Shown: positions 25,215 to 33,226 of the stretch, piece after piece
Numbering within the stretch: the first letter of the stretch is position 1
Layout: each line of letters begins with the position of its first letter
From: Sphingomonadaceae bacterium
Lineage (GTDB): Bacteria; Pseudomonadota; Alphaproteobacteria; Sphingomonadales; Sphingomonadaceae
DNA: 64,000 nucleotides
Assembly (NCBI GenBank): GCA_016000085.1
Contig: JAECRT010000001.1
Coordinates: 1 to 64,000 of the forward strand
Direction of reading: 5' to 3'
Made by a program: the position numbers and the translations under genes
The notes under the pieces: generated by a model
What the model saw: only the letters and a program-made list of their open reading frames with translations
Database searches by the model: none
Told to the model about the DNA's origin: nothing

Positions 25215-25682
25215 ATGCTATCCCTTCGGGAAATTTCCGACCGATTGGAAATCCAGGATCTTTTGTCGCGTTACAGCTATGCGATCGATGAAAGAGACTG
25301 GGACCGACTGGATGAGGTTTTCACGCCTGACGCGGTGATAGACTATAGCGAGACGGGAGGGGCGAAGGGCAGCGTCGCACAGATCAAGGCTTGGCTGCCG
25401 ATCGCGATGGAACGTTTTCCGCGATACCAGCACATGGTCGCCACCATGAAACTGGAGCTTGAGGGCGATAGCGCGCGCTGCCGCACGATGCTGTTCAACC
25501 CCATGATCTACACGGGCGATGATGGAGTTGAGCAGGTCTTTTTCATCGGCCTTTGGTATCGTGACAGGCTTGTCCGCACATCGAAGGGCTGGCGCATCGC
25601 CGAGCGGTATGAGGAAATGGGCTATGCCCATAATGTGCCTGACATGCCCCCTGTTCCGTCCATTGGAAATGGAAAGCCATGA
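25215..25682 (+). CDS. SnoaL-like (NTF2-fold) protein
   Basis: This 155-residue protein begins LREISDRLEIQDLLSRYSYA and IDERDWDRLDEVF, the typical first helices of SnoaL_4 enzymes. Tyr and Asp stand in the positions used for catalysis in BaiE (YSYAID). The segment RYQHMVATMKLEL holds a central His. I chose the ATG at 25215, five bases after AGGTGGAGG. It is first in an operon with an AhpD-like gene and an SDR. Its role as a dehydratase or isomerase is inferred. Confidence 0.87.
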   Translation: MLSLREISDRLEIQDLLSRYSYAIDERDWDRLDEVFTPDAVIDYSETGGAKGSVAQIKAWLPIAMERFPRYQHMVATMKLELEGDSARCRTMLFNPMIYTGDDGVEQVFFIGLWYRDRLVRTSKGWRIAERYEEMGYAHNVPDMPPVPSIGNGKP

Positions 25683-25743
25683 TCAGCGCCTTTCCCGCGA
25701 GCATGTTGGCAAGCAACTGGTTTCCAACCAAAAGGAGAATAGC

Positions 25744-26304
25744 ATGATCCGCATTGACGTTCCGGCTGAGGATGCCGGCAATCCTTATGGTTATGCTGCG
25801 CGCGCGCATGGCCGGGAAATCATGGCGGCCGCTGATGTTTTTTCGAAGGCGGTGTACCAGCACAGCATCCTGTCGCTGCGCGAGTTTGAGGGCGCTCGCT
25901 CGCGTATAGCGCAGATCAATGGCTGCATTGTGTGCCAGCAATTCCGCGCGGCAAAGGACGCGCCCTCGATGTTCGCGGCGACTGGTGTGCGGCCCGATCA
26001 TCTGGTTTCCGACAATGGGCCAGCGCCCGACGAGGCATTTTACACAGCCGTCGAGCAGTGGCGCACGTCGCCGCTATTCACCCCGCGAGAACGCGCTGCC
26101 ATCGAATTTGCCGAACGCTTCGCCGAGGAGCCGAAGGTCATCGCTGATGACGAGGATTTCTGGGAACGCGCTCATGCGCTCTTTTCCGATGCGGAGATTG
26201 TTGATCTGGCGCACAGCGTCGCGGCCTGGATGGGCCTTGGTCGCGTGGCTCATGTGCTGGGGTTCGACAGCGTCTGCCTGCCCTTCACCGCCGCAGCAGA
26301 ATGA
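25744..26304 (+). CDS. AhpD-like / carboxymuconolactone decarboxylase-family protein
   Basis: This 186-residue protein carries the family signature REFEGARSRIAQINGCIVC near residue 50-65 with the CxxC pair (CIVC). That pair gives alkylhydroperoxidase activity in AhpD, but the His that usually follows is replaced (CQQF). A second helix block, LFTPRERAAIEFAERFAEEP, is also typical. The family includes gamma-carboxymuconolactone decarboxylases and AhpD-type peroxidases; the CxxC favours the redox group. AAAAGGAGAATAGC precedes the ATG. It lies between SnoaL and SDR genes. Its partner and substrate are not evident. Confidence 0.85.
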   Translation: MIRIDVPAEDAGNPYGYAARAHGREIMAAADVFSKAVYQHSILSLREFEGARSRIAQINGCIVCQQFRAAKDAPSMFAATGVRPDHLVSDNGPAPDEAFYTAVEQWRTSPLFTPRERAAIEFAERFAEEPKVIADDEDFWERAHALFSDAEIVDLAHSVAAWMGLGRVAHVLGFDSVCLPFTAAAE

Positions 26305-26314
26305 AGGACGAATG

Positions 26315-27115
26315 ATGGCTGATGGAAGACTGGCCGGGCGAGCGGCGGTAATCACCGGTGCCGCCGATGGCATCGGGTTGGGCATGGCGCGACGTTTCGC
26401 GCGTGAGGGCGGGGCGGTGTTGGTCGTTGATTTCGACGCGGAGAAGGGCGCGGCAACGGTCGAAGAATTGCAAGCGCTGGGGGCGGAAGCGGAATTCTTC
26501 GCTGCCGATGTAACGCGCAAGCAGGATGTGATCGGTTCGGTGGCCGCTTGTGTCGATCGGTTCGGTAGCGTCGATATCCTCGTCAACAACGCCTATCGCG
26601 GTGCAGGCAATGGTCGGATCGAGCTTAAGTCGGACGAGCTGTTCGAAAACAGTATGGCCGTGTGTCTCTACGCCGCGAAATGGGCAATGGAGGCCGCTTT
26701 TCCGCATATGCGCGCGCGTCACTGGGGTCGCATCATCAACATCGCCTCGTTGAATGGCGTCAATGCCCATATGGGAACGGCGGAGTATAATGCTGGCAAG
26801 GAAGCCCTGCGTGCCTATACCCGCACCGCTGCGCGCGAGTGGGCGGGCCATGGCATTTGCGCCAACATCATCTGCCCGGCGGCGATTTCCGCAAGCTATC
26901 GCAGGTTCAAGGCATTGGCGCCCGATGTCGCAGCGGCCACGGCGGCGGCCAATCCGATGGGGCGGATGGGCGATCCGGAAGCCGATATCGGCGGCGTCGC
27001 CCTGTTCCTGGCGAGCGAGGACGCACGATATTTGACCGGCAACACGCTGTTTGTCGATGGGGGCGGTCATATAAACGGGGTGAACTGGGTTCCGGATCTC
27101 GGCCCCGAAAGCTGA
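26315..27115 (+). CDS. short-chain dehydrogenase/reductase (SDR)
   Basis: This 266-residue SDR has TGAADGIG near residue 16, NNAY in place of NNAG, a catalytic Ser in NIASLNG and the pair YNAGK near 158. It ends with FVDGGGHINGVNW. An Asp after the second strand (VVDFDAEKG) suggests NAD. Two ATGs stand in tandem at 26312 and 26315; AAGGA at 26304-26308 gives better spacing to the second. It ends the three-gene operon and meets the EthD-SnoaL fusion gene tail to tail with only three bases between stops. Substrate unknown. Confidence 0.9.
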   Translation: MADGRLAGRAAVITGAADGIGLGMARRFAREGGAVLVVDFDAEKGAATVEELQALGAEAEFFAADVTRKQDVIGSVAACVDRFGSVDILVNNAYRGAGNGRIELKSDELFENSMAVCLYAAKWAMEAAFPHMRARHWGRIINIASLNGVNAHMGTAEYNAGKEALRAYTRTAAREWAGHGICANIICPAAISASYRRFKALAPDVAAATAAANPMGRMGDPEADIGGVALFLASEDARYLTGNTLFVDGGGHINGVNWVPDLGPES

Positions 27116-27118
27116 TCC

Positions 27119-27934
27119 TCAACCCGGATCGGCGGCCTCTCCATATATAATGGCGGGGTCGCCGCTTTGCGCGGCCCAGATCGCGTCGCGCCGTATAATG
27201 CGCCAGCCTTCGGAGCGTTTTTCCCACTGGTCGACATATTCGCCGTTGGAATCGAAGATTGGCCCGACCGCGTCATCGACCCGCTGGTGGCGTGCCTGCA
27301 CATAAGCGCAGCTCATCGCTCGATTGCCATCGAGGTCGACCATGATGCTGCCGATCAGATGTTGGGTGCCGCCGCATGTGTCGAGAAAGCGGCGCATGTT
27401 GACAGTGAGCGCCGCCATGCCGTGCTCATCCTGCCCGGTTCCATAGTCGAAAATAATGTCCGTCGCGAACACGTCGCCAAGGCGGTCCCATTGCTTATTG
27501 TCGAGAATGCGCGCGAACCGCGACAGGCTCCGGACGATCTCCCGCTCATCGAGCAGAGCAGCAGTGACATCGTTCGCAGTCGTGATCGTGCTTGCCCGTT
27601 CCTCGACCACGAACATGCGGGTCGCGCTCCGATCAAACAGATTTGCCTCGTCCTCCGCAATCTGCCGCGCGACATCGGGTTCGGCCGCTCGAGCGGTAAA
27701 ATGGTCATAAGCGGCGCGGTCGGCGAAACGTAGCTCCGTAACTACGTCGAAATCCATCGGCTGCGCGCCGGGAAAAATAAAGGCGCCGTCGCGATCCACA
27801 TAATTGCGACGATAATCGACAATGCCGGGCAGAAGGCGCTGGATCAGCGCGGAATGCCGTGTCTCATAATAGTCGATAAAGGCTTCGCGGCTCAGGTCCG
27901 GCCGACGTCGCAAAAGAGCAATGCACTTGAACAT
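27119..27934 (-). CDS. EthD-SnoaL fusion protein
   Basis: This 271-residue protein joins two folds. Residues 1 to about 105 are an EthD/Dabb-like ferredoxin fold (MFKCIALLRRRPDLS, then FIDYYETRHSALIQRL). Residues about 125-265 are a SnoaL_4 domain (EIVRSLSRFARILDNKQW, FLDTCGGTQHLIGSIMVDLD, VDQWEKRSEGWRIIRRDAIW). The linker is ERASTITTANDVTA. The ATG at 27934 has AGGAG eight bases upstream. Separate EthD and SnoaL proteins occur elsewhere in the window, so the fusion suggests two consecutive steps or a combined binding site. I know no characterised protein of this architecture. Confidence 0.85.
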   Translation of the reverse strand: MFKCIALLRRRPDLSREAFIDYYETRHSALIQRLLPGIVDYRRNYVDRDGAFIFPGAQPMDFDVVTELRFADRAAYDHFTARAAEPDVARQIAEDEANLFDRSATRMFVVEERASTITTANDVTAALLDEREIVRSLSRFARILDNKQWDRLGDVFATDIIFDYGTGQDEHGMAALTVNMRRFLDTCGGTQHLIGSIMVDLDGNRAMSCAYVQARHQRVDDAVGPIFDSNGEYVDQWEKRSEGWRIIRRDAIWAAQSGDPAIIYGEAADPG

Positions 27935-27968
27935 GTTTGTCTTCTCCTGCCCCTCATCGACAAAGGGA

Positions 27969-27991
27969 GACGGAAGTATCGTGCTTCCGTC
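27969..27991. terminator. hairpin after the gutted receptor gene
   Basis: GACGGAAG (27969-27976), loop TATCGTG, CTTCCGTC (27984-27991) form a perfect 8-base-pair stem flanked by GG/CC. It lies just downstream (minus strand) of the TonB-receptor pseudogene stop and upstream of the EthD-SnoaL gene, so it probably ends the transcript coming from the SDR at 28229-29017. Confidence 0.55.
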
Positions 27992-28007
27992 CCCGTTTCT
28001 ACAGCCT

Positions 28008-28213
28008 TTATTCCCCGCCGAAGCGGTATTTAAGGTGCGGGGACCATACTCTGACCCAGCCGCCAAATTCATTGGTCGGCTTCTTCGGGGTCAGCAGCAT
28101 GGCGCCGCCGGAGTATTGCGGCCGAACTGGCCCCCTGTGGTCCTGCCAGCACCTGCATATGTTCCAGATCAGCGTTGCAGCCGTCCCCGGAAACTCCCTC
28201 AAATTTATATTTT
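28008..28213 (-). pseudogene. TonB-dependent receptor pseudogene, barrel deleted
   Basis: Read on the minus strand, one frame gives NADLEHMQVLAGPQG and, after a small deletion at the place of TLFGRNTTGG, a second frame gives GGAMLLTPKKPTNEFGGW. Directly after that come the last residues of a receptor, LKYRFGGE, and a TAA (28008-28010). So about 25 residues of plug are joined to the last 8-10 residues of the barrel, with the roughly 600 residues between them gone. The intact receptor at 21666-24227 has NFIDLENMQVLSGPQG and LVPKKPGDEFGGW at the same place. The gene cannot make a working receptor. Confidence 0.8.
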
Positions 28214-28228
28214 ACTGGGTAGCGCCGT

Positions 28229-29017
28229 TCAGGGCGCCATCCAGTTGCCGCCATTGACGTCGAGCGATGCACCGCTGACGACGCGCGAATAGTCTGAAAC
28301 CATCATCAGCACGGCGCGGGCGCAGTCTTCTTCGGGCGGGATAATGCCGATGGGAATATCCTTGGTGATACCCGCGACCACATCTTCACGTTTAAGCCCC
28401 GCATCGACCTGCGACTGAATATGGGCCTCCACCGGCTCGCCGTGAATCCATCCCATGCGGCATGTATTGACGCGGATGCCGAACCGACCAAGGTCAGTCG
28501 ACATATATTTGCCGAGTGTATTGAGCGCACCCTTAGCGATCGCATAGCCCATTTCCATGCCATGCTCGCCACCAAAGGGGCGCATCGTGGCCATGGTTGA
28601 TACGTTTACGACTGCGCCACCATCGCGCAGATACGGAATACAGGAGCGAGTCAGGCGCAGTGCGCCCAGGCAATTAACGTCGAACGCCTTGGCAATGTCG
28701 GCAGTATCGATATTTTCTACGAAACTCCAATCGCCATGATAATAGGCGCTGTTGACAAGGCCGTGGATACGGCCGCCAAATTCGGATGCAACGCGCTCGG
28801 CCAGAGCCACGCACTGCGCTTCGTCGGCAACGTCGCAGGGGACGGCGATCGCCCGTCCATCCTTGGCGAGGATATCGTCGCGAACGCCTTCGATGAATGC
28901 CTGATTACGGGCCGCGAGAGCGACGGATGCGCCCTCAGCTGCGGCGACGCGGGCAAGAGCCTGGCCCATACCGGGGCCGACCCCGCTGATGATTACGATC
29001 TTGTCCTTTAGCAGCAT
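28229..29017 (-). CDS. short-chain dehydrogenase/reductase (SDR), divergent motifs
   Basis: This 262-residue SDR has an unusual cofactor loop, SGVGPGMG near residue 11, and NSAY instead of NNAG. The catalytic pair is YAIAK near 163, with a Ser in NVSTMAT. It ends VNGGNWMAP. The ATG at 29017 has AGGAGAGACGCT upstream. It is followed on the same strand by the TonB-receptor pseudogene and a hairpin. The altered motifs set it apart from the other SDRs here, though the catalytic residues are present. Substrate unknown. Confidence 0.88.
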   Translation of the reverse strand: MLLKDKIVIISGVGPGMGQALARVAAAEGASVALAARNQAFIEGVRDDILAKDGRAIAVPCDVADEAQCVALAERVASEFGGRIHGLVNSAYYHGDWSFVENIDTADIAKAFDVNCLGALRLTRSCIPYLRDGGAVVNVSTMATMRPFGGEHGMEMGYAIAKGALNTLGKYMSTDLGRFGIRVNTCRMGWIHGEPVEAHIQSQVDAGLKREDVVAGITKDIPIGIIPPEEDCARAVLMMVSDYSRVVSGASLDVNGGNWMAP

Positions 29018-29291
29018 AGCGTCTCTCCTCGCTCTCTTCCGATGGACGCTGTCGAACCGAATTGCTGCGGTTCCGGCTCATCGGCCCGTCCTGCCTCATA
29101 GAAGAAGGCATTATTGTTCAGGAAAGGGCCTGCCGTTATGCCATGTTCTCTGGCGCTGCGTGCGGACTCTGCCAAGCGACAGCACCCCTTCTGTTGAGCC
29201 GGTGATAGGATAATGATTCGAGGATGACAATCCGCTATTCAAAATCCGATGCAGCTTATTGTATCAAGACGCGTAGCACATCGTTCTTTCA
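29018..29291. other. intergenic region between SDR and TetR genes
   Basis: This is the promoter region of the minus-strand SDR. A minus-strand frame (about 29030-29200) reads protein-like (EHGITAGPFLNNNAFFYEAG) but has no start codon or ribosome-binding site. It may be a remnant of a lost gene; I cannot identify it. An imperfect motif word, ACGCGTAGC, occurs near 29270. Confidence 0.3.
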
Positions 29292-29954
29292 TTACGCATC
29301 TACCCGATCCAGGAAAGTTATGATACGGTTCTCCGCAATGCCCAGGCCCCGGGCGCAGAACAGGATTGCATCGCGGCGCACGCGCCGGTCATCCTCATCA
29401 TAAGGGATGGCCGTTTGGGAATGGCATCGTGCCATCAGCATCATTGTGCCTACATGTTCCAGAAAGGCCGCGGCGTTGACGCCAGATAATTGGGCTCCAG
29501 TGATCGCGCCTTCCGCCTGAGCCGCTTCAAGCGCGCGCTCCAGCCCGGGCAGGGATAAGCGTAATGCCCGCCGGTAGACGAGGCGGGCGTAGCCGCCATC
29601 TCCCGCCAGACTGCCAACGACCATTCGCATCCCCTCGACATTGCTCGCCTGCGGTCCTTGCATGGCATGTTCGATAAGTCGGTGGAGGATTTCGAGCAGC
29701 CCCTCTGTGCTCGCGTCCATCACGCCCAGCGCGCTGAAGGCAGCATTCTGGTCAGCGATCACCGCGCGCAGTACCGCACGATATATCTGGGTCTTGTTCG
29801 TGAAATGACGAAAGATCAGTGCTTCAGACACGCCCGCAGCCTGGGCAATCTGCTGCGTCCTCGCGCCCTCCAGCCCGTACCGTGCGAACACGGTTTTTGC
29901 GGCGGTGATGATAGAGGCGCGCCGCTCGGCGCCGGAAAGTCGGGGGGAGGGCAT
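29292..29954 (-). CDS. TetR-family transcriptional regulator
   Basis: This 220-residue regulator has the TetR N-terminal helix-turn-helix: IITAAKTVFARYGLEGARTQ, then IAQAAGVSEALIFRHFTNKT. The remaining alpha-helical C-terminal part would bind a ligand. It stands alone between an SDR and the ketosteroid isomerase gene, all on the minus strand. TetR proteins usually repress catabolic genes until the substrate or a CoA ester appears. It is one of three regulators in the window (with AraC and LysR) that could recognise the TACGCA motif; the sequence does not decide which. Confidence 0.9.
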   Translation of the reverse strand: MPSPRLSGAERRASIITAAKTVFARYGLEGARTQQIAQAAGVSEALIFRHFTNKTQIYRAVLRAVIADQNAAFSALGVMDASTEGLLEILHRLIEHAMQGPQASNVEGMRMVVGSLAGDGGYARLVYRRALRLSLPGLERALEAAQAEGAITGAQLSGVNAAAFLEHVGTMMLMARCHSQTAIPYDEDDRRVRRDAILFCARGLGIAENRIITFLDRVDA

Positions 29955-30102
29955 CGGCTGGTTTACAAACTCCCAACAAAAGGCGGCCGGTTGGGGGCTG
30001 AATTTGCCCGGACAAGCATGTTGCCCCCACTCCCGCCTTACGTTCCGAGGCCGCAGGTGACAAGTATAAGGCCTGCGCCTTAGTGGAAAGAATCAGAACG
30101 AA

Positions 30103-30510
30103 TTACCGGGCCAGAACTTCCATATCTTCTGGCCCCCAATAGGCTTTAAGGCTGGTGATGCGACCTTCCCGGTCAAAGGTGCAGACGTCCAGTGAACGGA
30201 TCAGCATGGCTGGCCCGCCAGGCGGCTGGAATGTTACGTCGAACATCAGCGCGGCCGCATTGCCATGGGAGCCGCGGATCGGCGCGACTGAGCGTATCTG
30301 TGTGGCGAAAGCGATAGTGTCGTTGAACCACGCCGTGATCGCTTCGCCGGCCTTGGCGGGGGAGCCTACCGGATCTTCTATGATCGCATCGGGCGAGAAC
30401 AGGGCTAGGATGCCATCCCTGTCACCGCTGTTGATTCGTGCAACATAGGATTCGAGCGCGGCACGCATCTCCGCTTGGCTGGGGGCTGCTGGCGCGACTG
30501 CCTGATTCAT
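30103..30510 (-). CDS. ksi: steroid delta-isomerase (ketosteroid isomerase)
   Basis: This 135-residue protein matches bacterial delta5-3-ketosteroid isomerase, which moves the C5-C6 double bond of a 3-keto steroid into conjugation at C4-C5. The segment ESYVARINSGDRDGILALF and the block IIEDPVGS are nearly those of the Comamonas enzyme (VEDPVGS). All three catalytic residues can be placed: Tyr22 (Tyr14), Asp46 (Asp38, the proton carrier) and Asp108 in SLDVCTF (Asp99). Of the nine SnoaL/NTF2-fold proteins here it is the only one whose known reaction can be named. It is divergent from the KshA-like operon; the gap holds a TACGCA-type motif. I infer that the cluster handles 3-keto-delta5 steroids or close analogues. 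Confidence 0.88.
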   Translation of the reverse strand: MNQAVAPAAPSQAEMRAALESYVARINSGDRDGILALFSPDAIIEDPVGSPAKAGEAITAWFNDTIAFATQIRSVAPIRGSHGNAAALMFDVTFQPPGGPAMLIRSLDVCTFDREGRITSLKAYWGPEDMEVLAR

Positions 30511-30570
30511 TCTGCGACCTCATCATTGCAGGTAAAAATGGGATATTTCGGCGCAATTAACATATGGTGT

Positions 30571-30595
30571 TGCGCATAATATGCTATTTTGCGTA
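30571..30595 (-). promoter_or_regulatory. paired TACGCA-type words between ksi and the Rieske gene
   Basis: TGCGCA (30571-30576) and TGCGTA (30590-30595) are spaced 19 bases apart, about two helical turns, in the AT-rich gap between the divergent ksi and KshA-like genes. TATGCT between them is a further related word. The spacing would suit a dimeric regulator on one face of the DNA. Confidence 0.42.
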
Positions 30596-30691
30596 GATGG
30601 AGGTCAATATTATCGGCTGGATGGGCTGGGCAGGCTGGTGCCTGGCTGACCTTCATGTTAGTTTGCCGCGAAAAGCGAAGAGGATTATATC

Positions 30692-31771
30692 ATGGCACAG
30701 TCTGCGGACTATCGTCTGGGCGAGTTCGAATTTCCCCGTGGGTGGTTCATGGTGGGCGAAAGCGCCGACGCAACGATGACGCCCAAGGAAATGCGCTATT
30801 TCGGCCAGGACCTGGTGATATATCGAGGCGAAAGCGGCAAGGTTTATGTGGTGGAGGCCTATTGCCCGCACATGGGCGCGCATCTGGCCAAAAACTCGAC
30901 CTCCTACATTGTGCGCGATGGCGAGCAGATCGAAGGGGATTCGATCCGCTGCCCATTCCATGGCTGGCAATATGGCCCGGACGGCGCGTGCAAGAATATC
31001 CCTTATTCGGACTTTGTGCCGAAGGCTGCGAAGCTCAAAACCTTTCCGGTGATCGAGCGGGCCGGCACCGTGTGGATGTGGCATGATCCCGAAGGGTTGG
31101 AGCCTGATTTTGATCTTCCCGATTTTGGCGGTCATCACGATGCGCCCGGCTGGGTCAACTGGAAGATCGACTTTATGGGTGATCTGGACATTCATCCGAT
31201 CGAAGTGGTTGATAATATGGCCGACTACGGACATTTTATCCCGATCCACGGCGCAAAGGACTTCGTCTACTTCGCCAATGAGTTCAAGGATCACATCGTT
31301 CACCAATATTATGCAGCAGGTCACCGCACGCTAACGCTGAACCCGGACGACGTGCTGACGCTGGATACATGGTACACCGGACCATCGATCCTTCAGTCTG
31401 AGATGGAAGGGACGTTTAATTCCTTCATCCTGATCACCCATACACCCATCGAAGATGGCAAGATCCGGGTGTGGCATGGCCTGATGGTGCAGGTGAATGA
31501 CGGATCAGAGCCCGTCACCGACGACCTGCGTGCCGCCGCGCTCGAATATCAGGAAGGCAGCCGTCTGGCCTTCGCCCAAGATGTTGAGATCTGGCAGAAT
31601 AAGCGTGCCTGCCTCAATCCATTGGTGGTTCCCAATGATGGCCCCTATGGCAAGGTCCGGACCTGGTACAAACAATTCTACAATTCGCGCGAAAACGCGC
31701 CAGACATACAGAAGCGCGCCAATGGTACACATGTGACGCTGGATAAGCGGAACAGCACCGCCGCCGCCTGA
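30692..31771 (+). CDS. Rieske oxygenase, KshA-like (3-ketosteroid 9-alpha-hydroxylase type)
   Basis: This 359-residue oxygenase component would hydroxylate a ring carbon using O2 and electrons from a separate reductase. The Rieske [2Fe-2S] ligands are Cys58/His60 (CPHMGAH) and Cys87/His90 (CPFHGW). The mononuclear iron site is D178-H181-H186 in DNMADYGHFIPIHG. The opening YRLGEFEFPRGWF, then RYFGQDLVIYRG, resembles KshA. No ferredoxin reductase (KshB) gene is in the window. AGAGGA precedes the ATG. It leads a four-gene operon with an SDR, a SnoaL-like gene and an MFS exporter, and faces ksi, which supports a steroid-type substrate. Confidence 0.88.
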   Translation: MAQSADYRLGEFEFPRGWFMVGESADATMTPKEMRYFGQDLVIYRGESGKVYVVEAYCPHMGAHLAKNSTSYIVRDGEQIEGDSIRCPFHGWQYGPDGACKNIPYSDFVPKAAKLKTFPVIERAGTVWMWHDPEGLEPDFDLPDFGGHHDAPGWVNWKIDFMGDLDIHPIEVVDNMADYGHFIPIHGAKDFVYFANEFKDHIVHQYYAAGHRTLTLNPDDVLTLDTWYTGPSILQSEMEGTFNSFILITHTPIEDGKIRVWHGLMVQVNDGSEPVTDDLRAAALEYQEGSRLAFAQDVEIWQNKRACLNPLVVPNDGPYGKVRTWYKQFYNSRENAPDIQKRANGTHVTLDKRNSTAAA

Positions 31772-31785
31772 AGGAGATAGAAAAG

Positions 31786-32649
31786 ATGGAGAGGGATCAA
31801 CGTCCGGTGGCGATCGTCACCGGCGCAAGCCGTGGTGCGGGTCGGGGAATCGCGGTGGCGCTGGGTGAGAAGGGCTATCGGGTCTATGTGACCGGCCGTT
31901 CTGTCCGTGAAGGCGATGCGGCGCTGCCTGGCACGATTGGTTCCACTGCGGCGCAAGTCGATGCAGCGGGCGGCGAGGGGCGTGCGGTGCAGGTGGATCA
32001 TAGCGATGACGCCGCTATCGCCGCACTGTTCGACCGGGTGCGCGAGGAAAGCGGGCGGCTCGATATCCTGGTCAACAATGTCGCAGCGCTGCATGATGAC
32101 TTGGTCAAGCCAGGTCCGTTCTGGGAAAAGTCGGCCGAGCTTGTCGATATTCTTGGTGTCGGCTTGCGCTCGCACTATCTGGCGAGTTGGCATGCGGCAC
32201 GGATGATGGTTCCAGCAAAAGATGGCCTCATCGCCTTCACATCATCCTTCGGGTCGGTCTGCTATATGCATGGCGCCGCCTATGGCGCGCAAAAGGCGGG
32301 CGTGGACAAGTTCGCCGCTGACATGGGAGTCGATTTTCGGGATACGGGCGTTACCGCAATCGCCCTATGGATGGGGCCGCTAATGACCGAGCGTAGCGCC
32401 CAGACGTTGGCAGAGCATCCTGAACAATATGAAAAGTTCATGGCTGATGCAGAAACGCCTGAGTTTAACGGGAAGGTTATCGCCGCGATCCATGATGATC
32501 CCAAACGTGACGAGCTCAATGGCCAGACCCTGATCACTGCCGAGATTGCTCAGCGTTACGGCATAACCGAAGCGGGGGGGCGTCACCCGCCGTCCTATCG
32601 CGCGATGCTTGGCGATCCACGCATTCCCCATCCCGCCATCGTAGCCTGA
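31786..32649 (+). CDS. short-chain dehydrogenase/reductase (SDR), DHRS1-like
   Basis: This 287-residue SDR has TGASRGAG near residue 13, VNNVA in place of NNAG, a catalytic Ser in FTSSFGS and YGAQK near 166. TGRSVREGD after the second strand, with Arg, suggests NADP(H). The C-terminus is longer than in classical SDRs, with a segment ITAEIAQRYGITEAGGRHPP like that of DHRS1-type proteins. It starts 14 bases after the Rieske gene with AAGGAGA in front of the ATG and should be co-transcribed. It may oxidise or reduce the Rieske product; that is inference. Confidence 0.88.
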   Translation: MERDQRPVAIVTGASRGAGRGIAVALGEKGYRVYVTGRSVREGDAALPGTIGSTAAQVDAAGGEGRAVQVDHSDDAAIAALFDRVREESGRLDILVNNVAALHDDLVKPGPFWEKSAELVDILGVGLRSHYLASWHAARMMVPAKDGLIAFTSSFGSVCYMHGAAYGAQKAGVDKFAADMGVDFRDTGVTAIALWMGPLMTERSAQTLAEHPEQYEKFMADAETPEFNGKVIAAIHDDPKRDELNGQTLITAEIAQRYGITEAGGRHPPSYRAMLGDPRIPHPAIVA

Positions 32650-32678
32650 CAGGCCCGAAACGATCTTCAGGGGAGAAA

Positions 32679-33125
32679 ATGACATTGCCTCGTCATGATG
32701 CCATTCAACATATGCTGGATCAGCATCTGCTTCGAGAGGCAGCGGATATCTACGCCATCGGCGCGGACCGACGCGACAAAACCTTGTGGCGGCAGGTGCT
32801 GGCGGAAGATTGCGTGATCGAAGGGCCGGGCTTCACCAGCACGGGGCGCGACAACTGCCTGTTGTCGATCGACGCGCTCGCCCAGATGTTTCGCGTGACG
32901 CAGCATCGCGTGCATCAGCAGATGGTCACCATCGATGGCGACTGCGCCGTTGGCGAAACCTATTGCACCGCAGAACATCTGCTGCCCGACCAGGACGCCG
33001 TGCTGGTCTGGGCCATACGGTATCAGGACGAATGGCGGCGTGATGCCACTGGCTGGTGTTTCACGCGGCGAAAGTTGATCCTCGACTGGAGCGAAACGCG
33101 GCCCGTAATTGCGCCTGCGCCGTAA
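32679..33125 (+). CDS. SnoaL-like (NTF2-fold) protein
   Basis: This 148-residue SnoaL_4-type protein has the first helix LREAADIYAIGADRRDKTLW and a central His-rich strand VTQHRVHQQMVTIDGD, ending in WCFTRRKLILDWSE. The Tyr and Asp of the first helix are present (YAIGAD). It follows the SDR by 29 bases with GGGGAG upstream of the ATG. Third gene of the KshA-like operon; the reaction is unknown. Confidence 0.85.
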   Translation: MTLPRHDAIQHMLDQHLLREAADIYAIGADRRDKTLWRQVLAEDCVIEGPGFTSTGRDNCLLSIDALAQMFRVTQHRVHQQMVTIDGDCAVGETYCTAEHLLPDQDAVLVWAIRYQDEWRRDATGWCFTRRKLILDWSETRPVIAPAP

Positions 33126-33226
33126 CTGCGCGTTGCAATATCCGTTGGGTTGCGGAAAGGAGATCACATAGCTCTACCCTTCTCGATGGGACGTTTCTGA
33201 ATGACAGACTGGCCGGACCGCTGCGG

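Noticed and set aside
29293-29298. TACGCA at the end of the TetR gene
   Set aside because: It overlaps the stop codon and last codons of the regulator and is not placed upstream of a start; probably a chance coding occurrence, so it was left out of the motif set.
30692-31771. Naming the Rieske gene kshA outright
   Set aside because: Cluster and iron ligands fit KshA, but many Rieske oxygenases of this size share them and no KshB reductase is nearby; I kept 'KshA-like' with no symbol.
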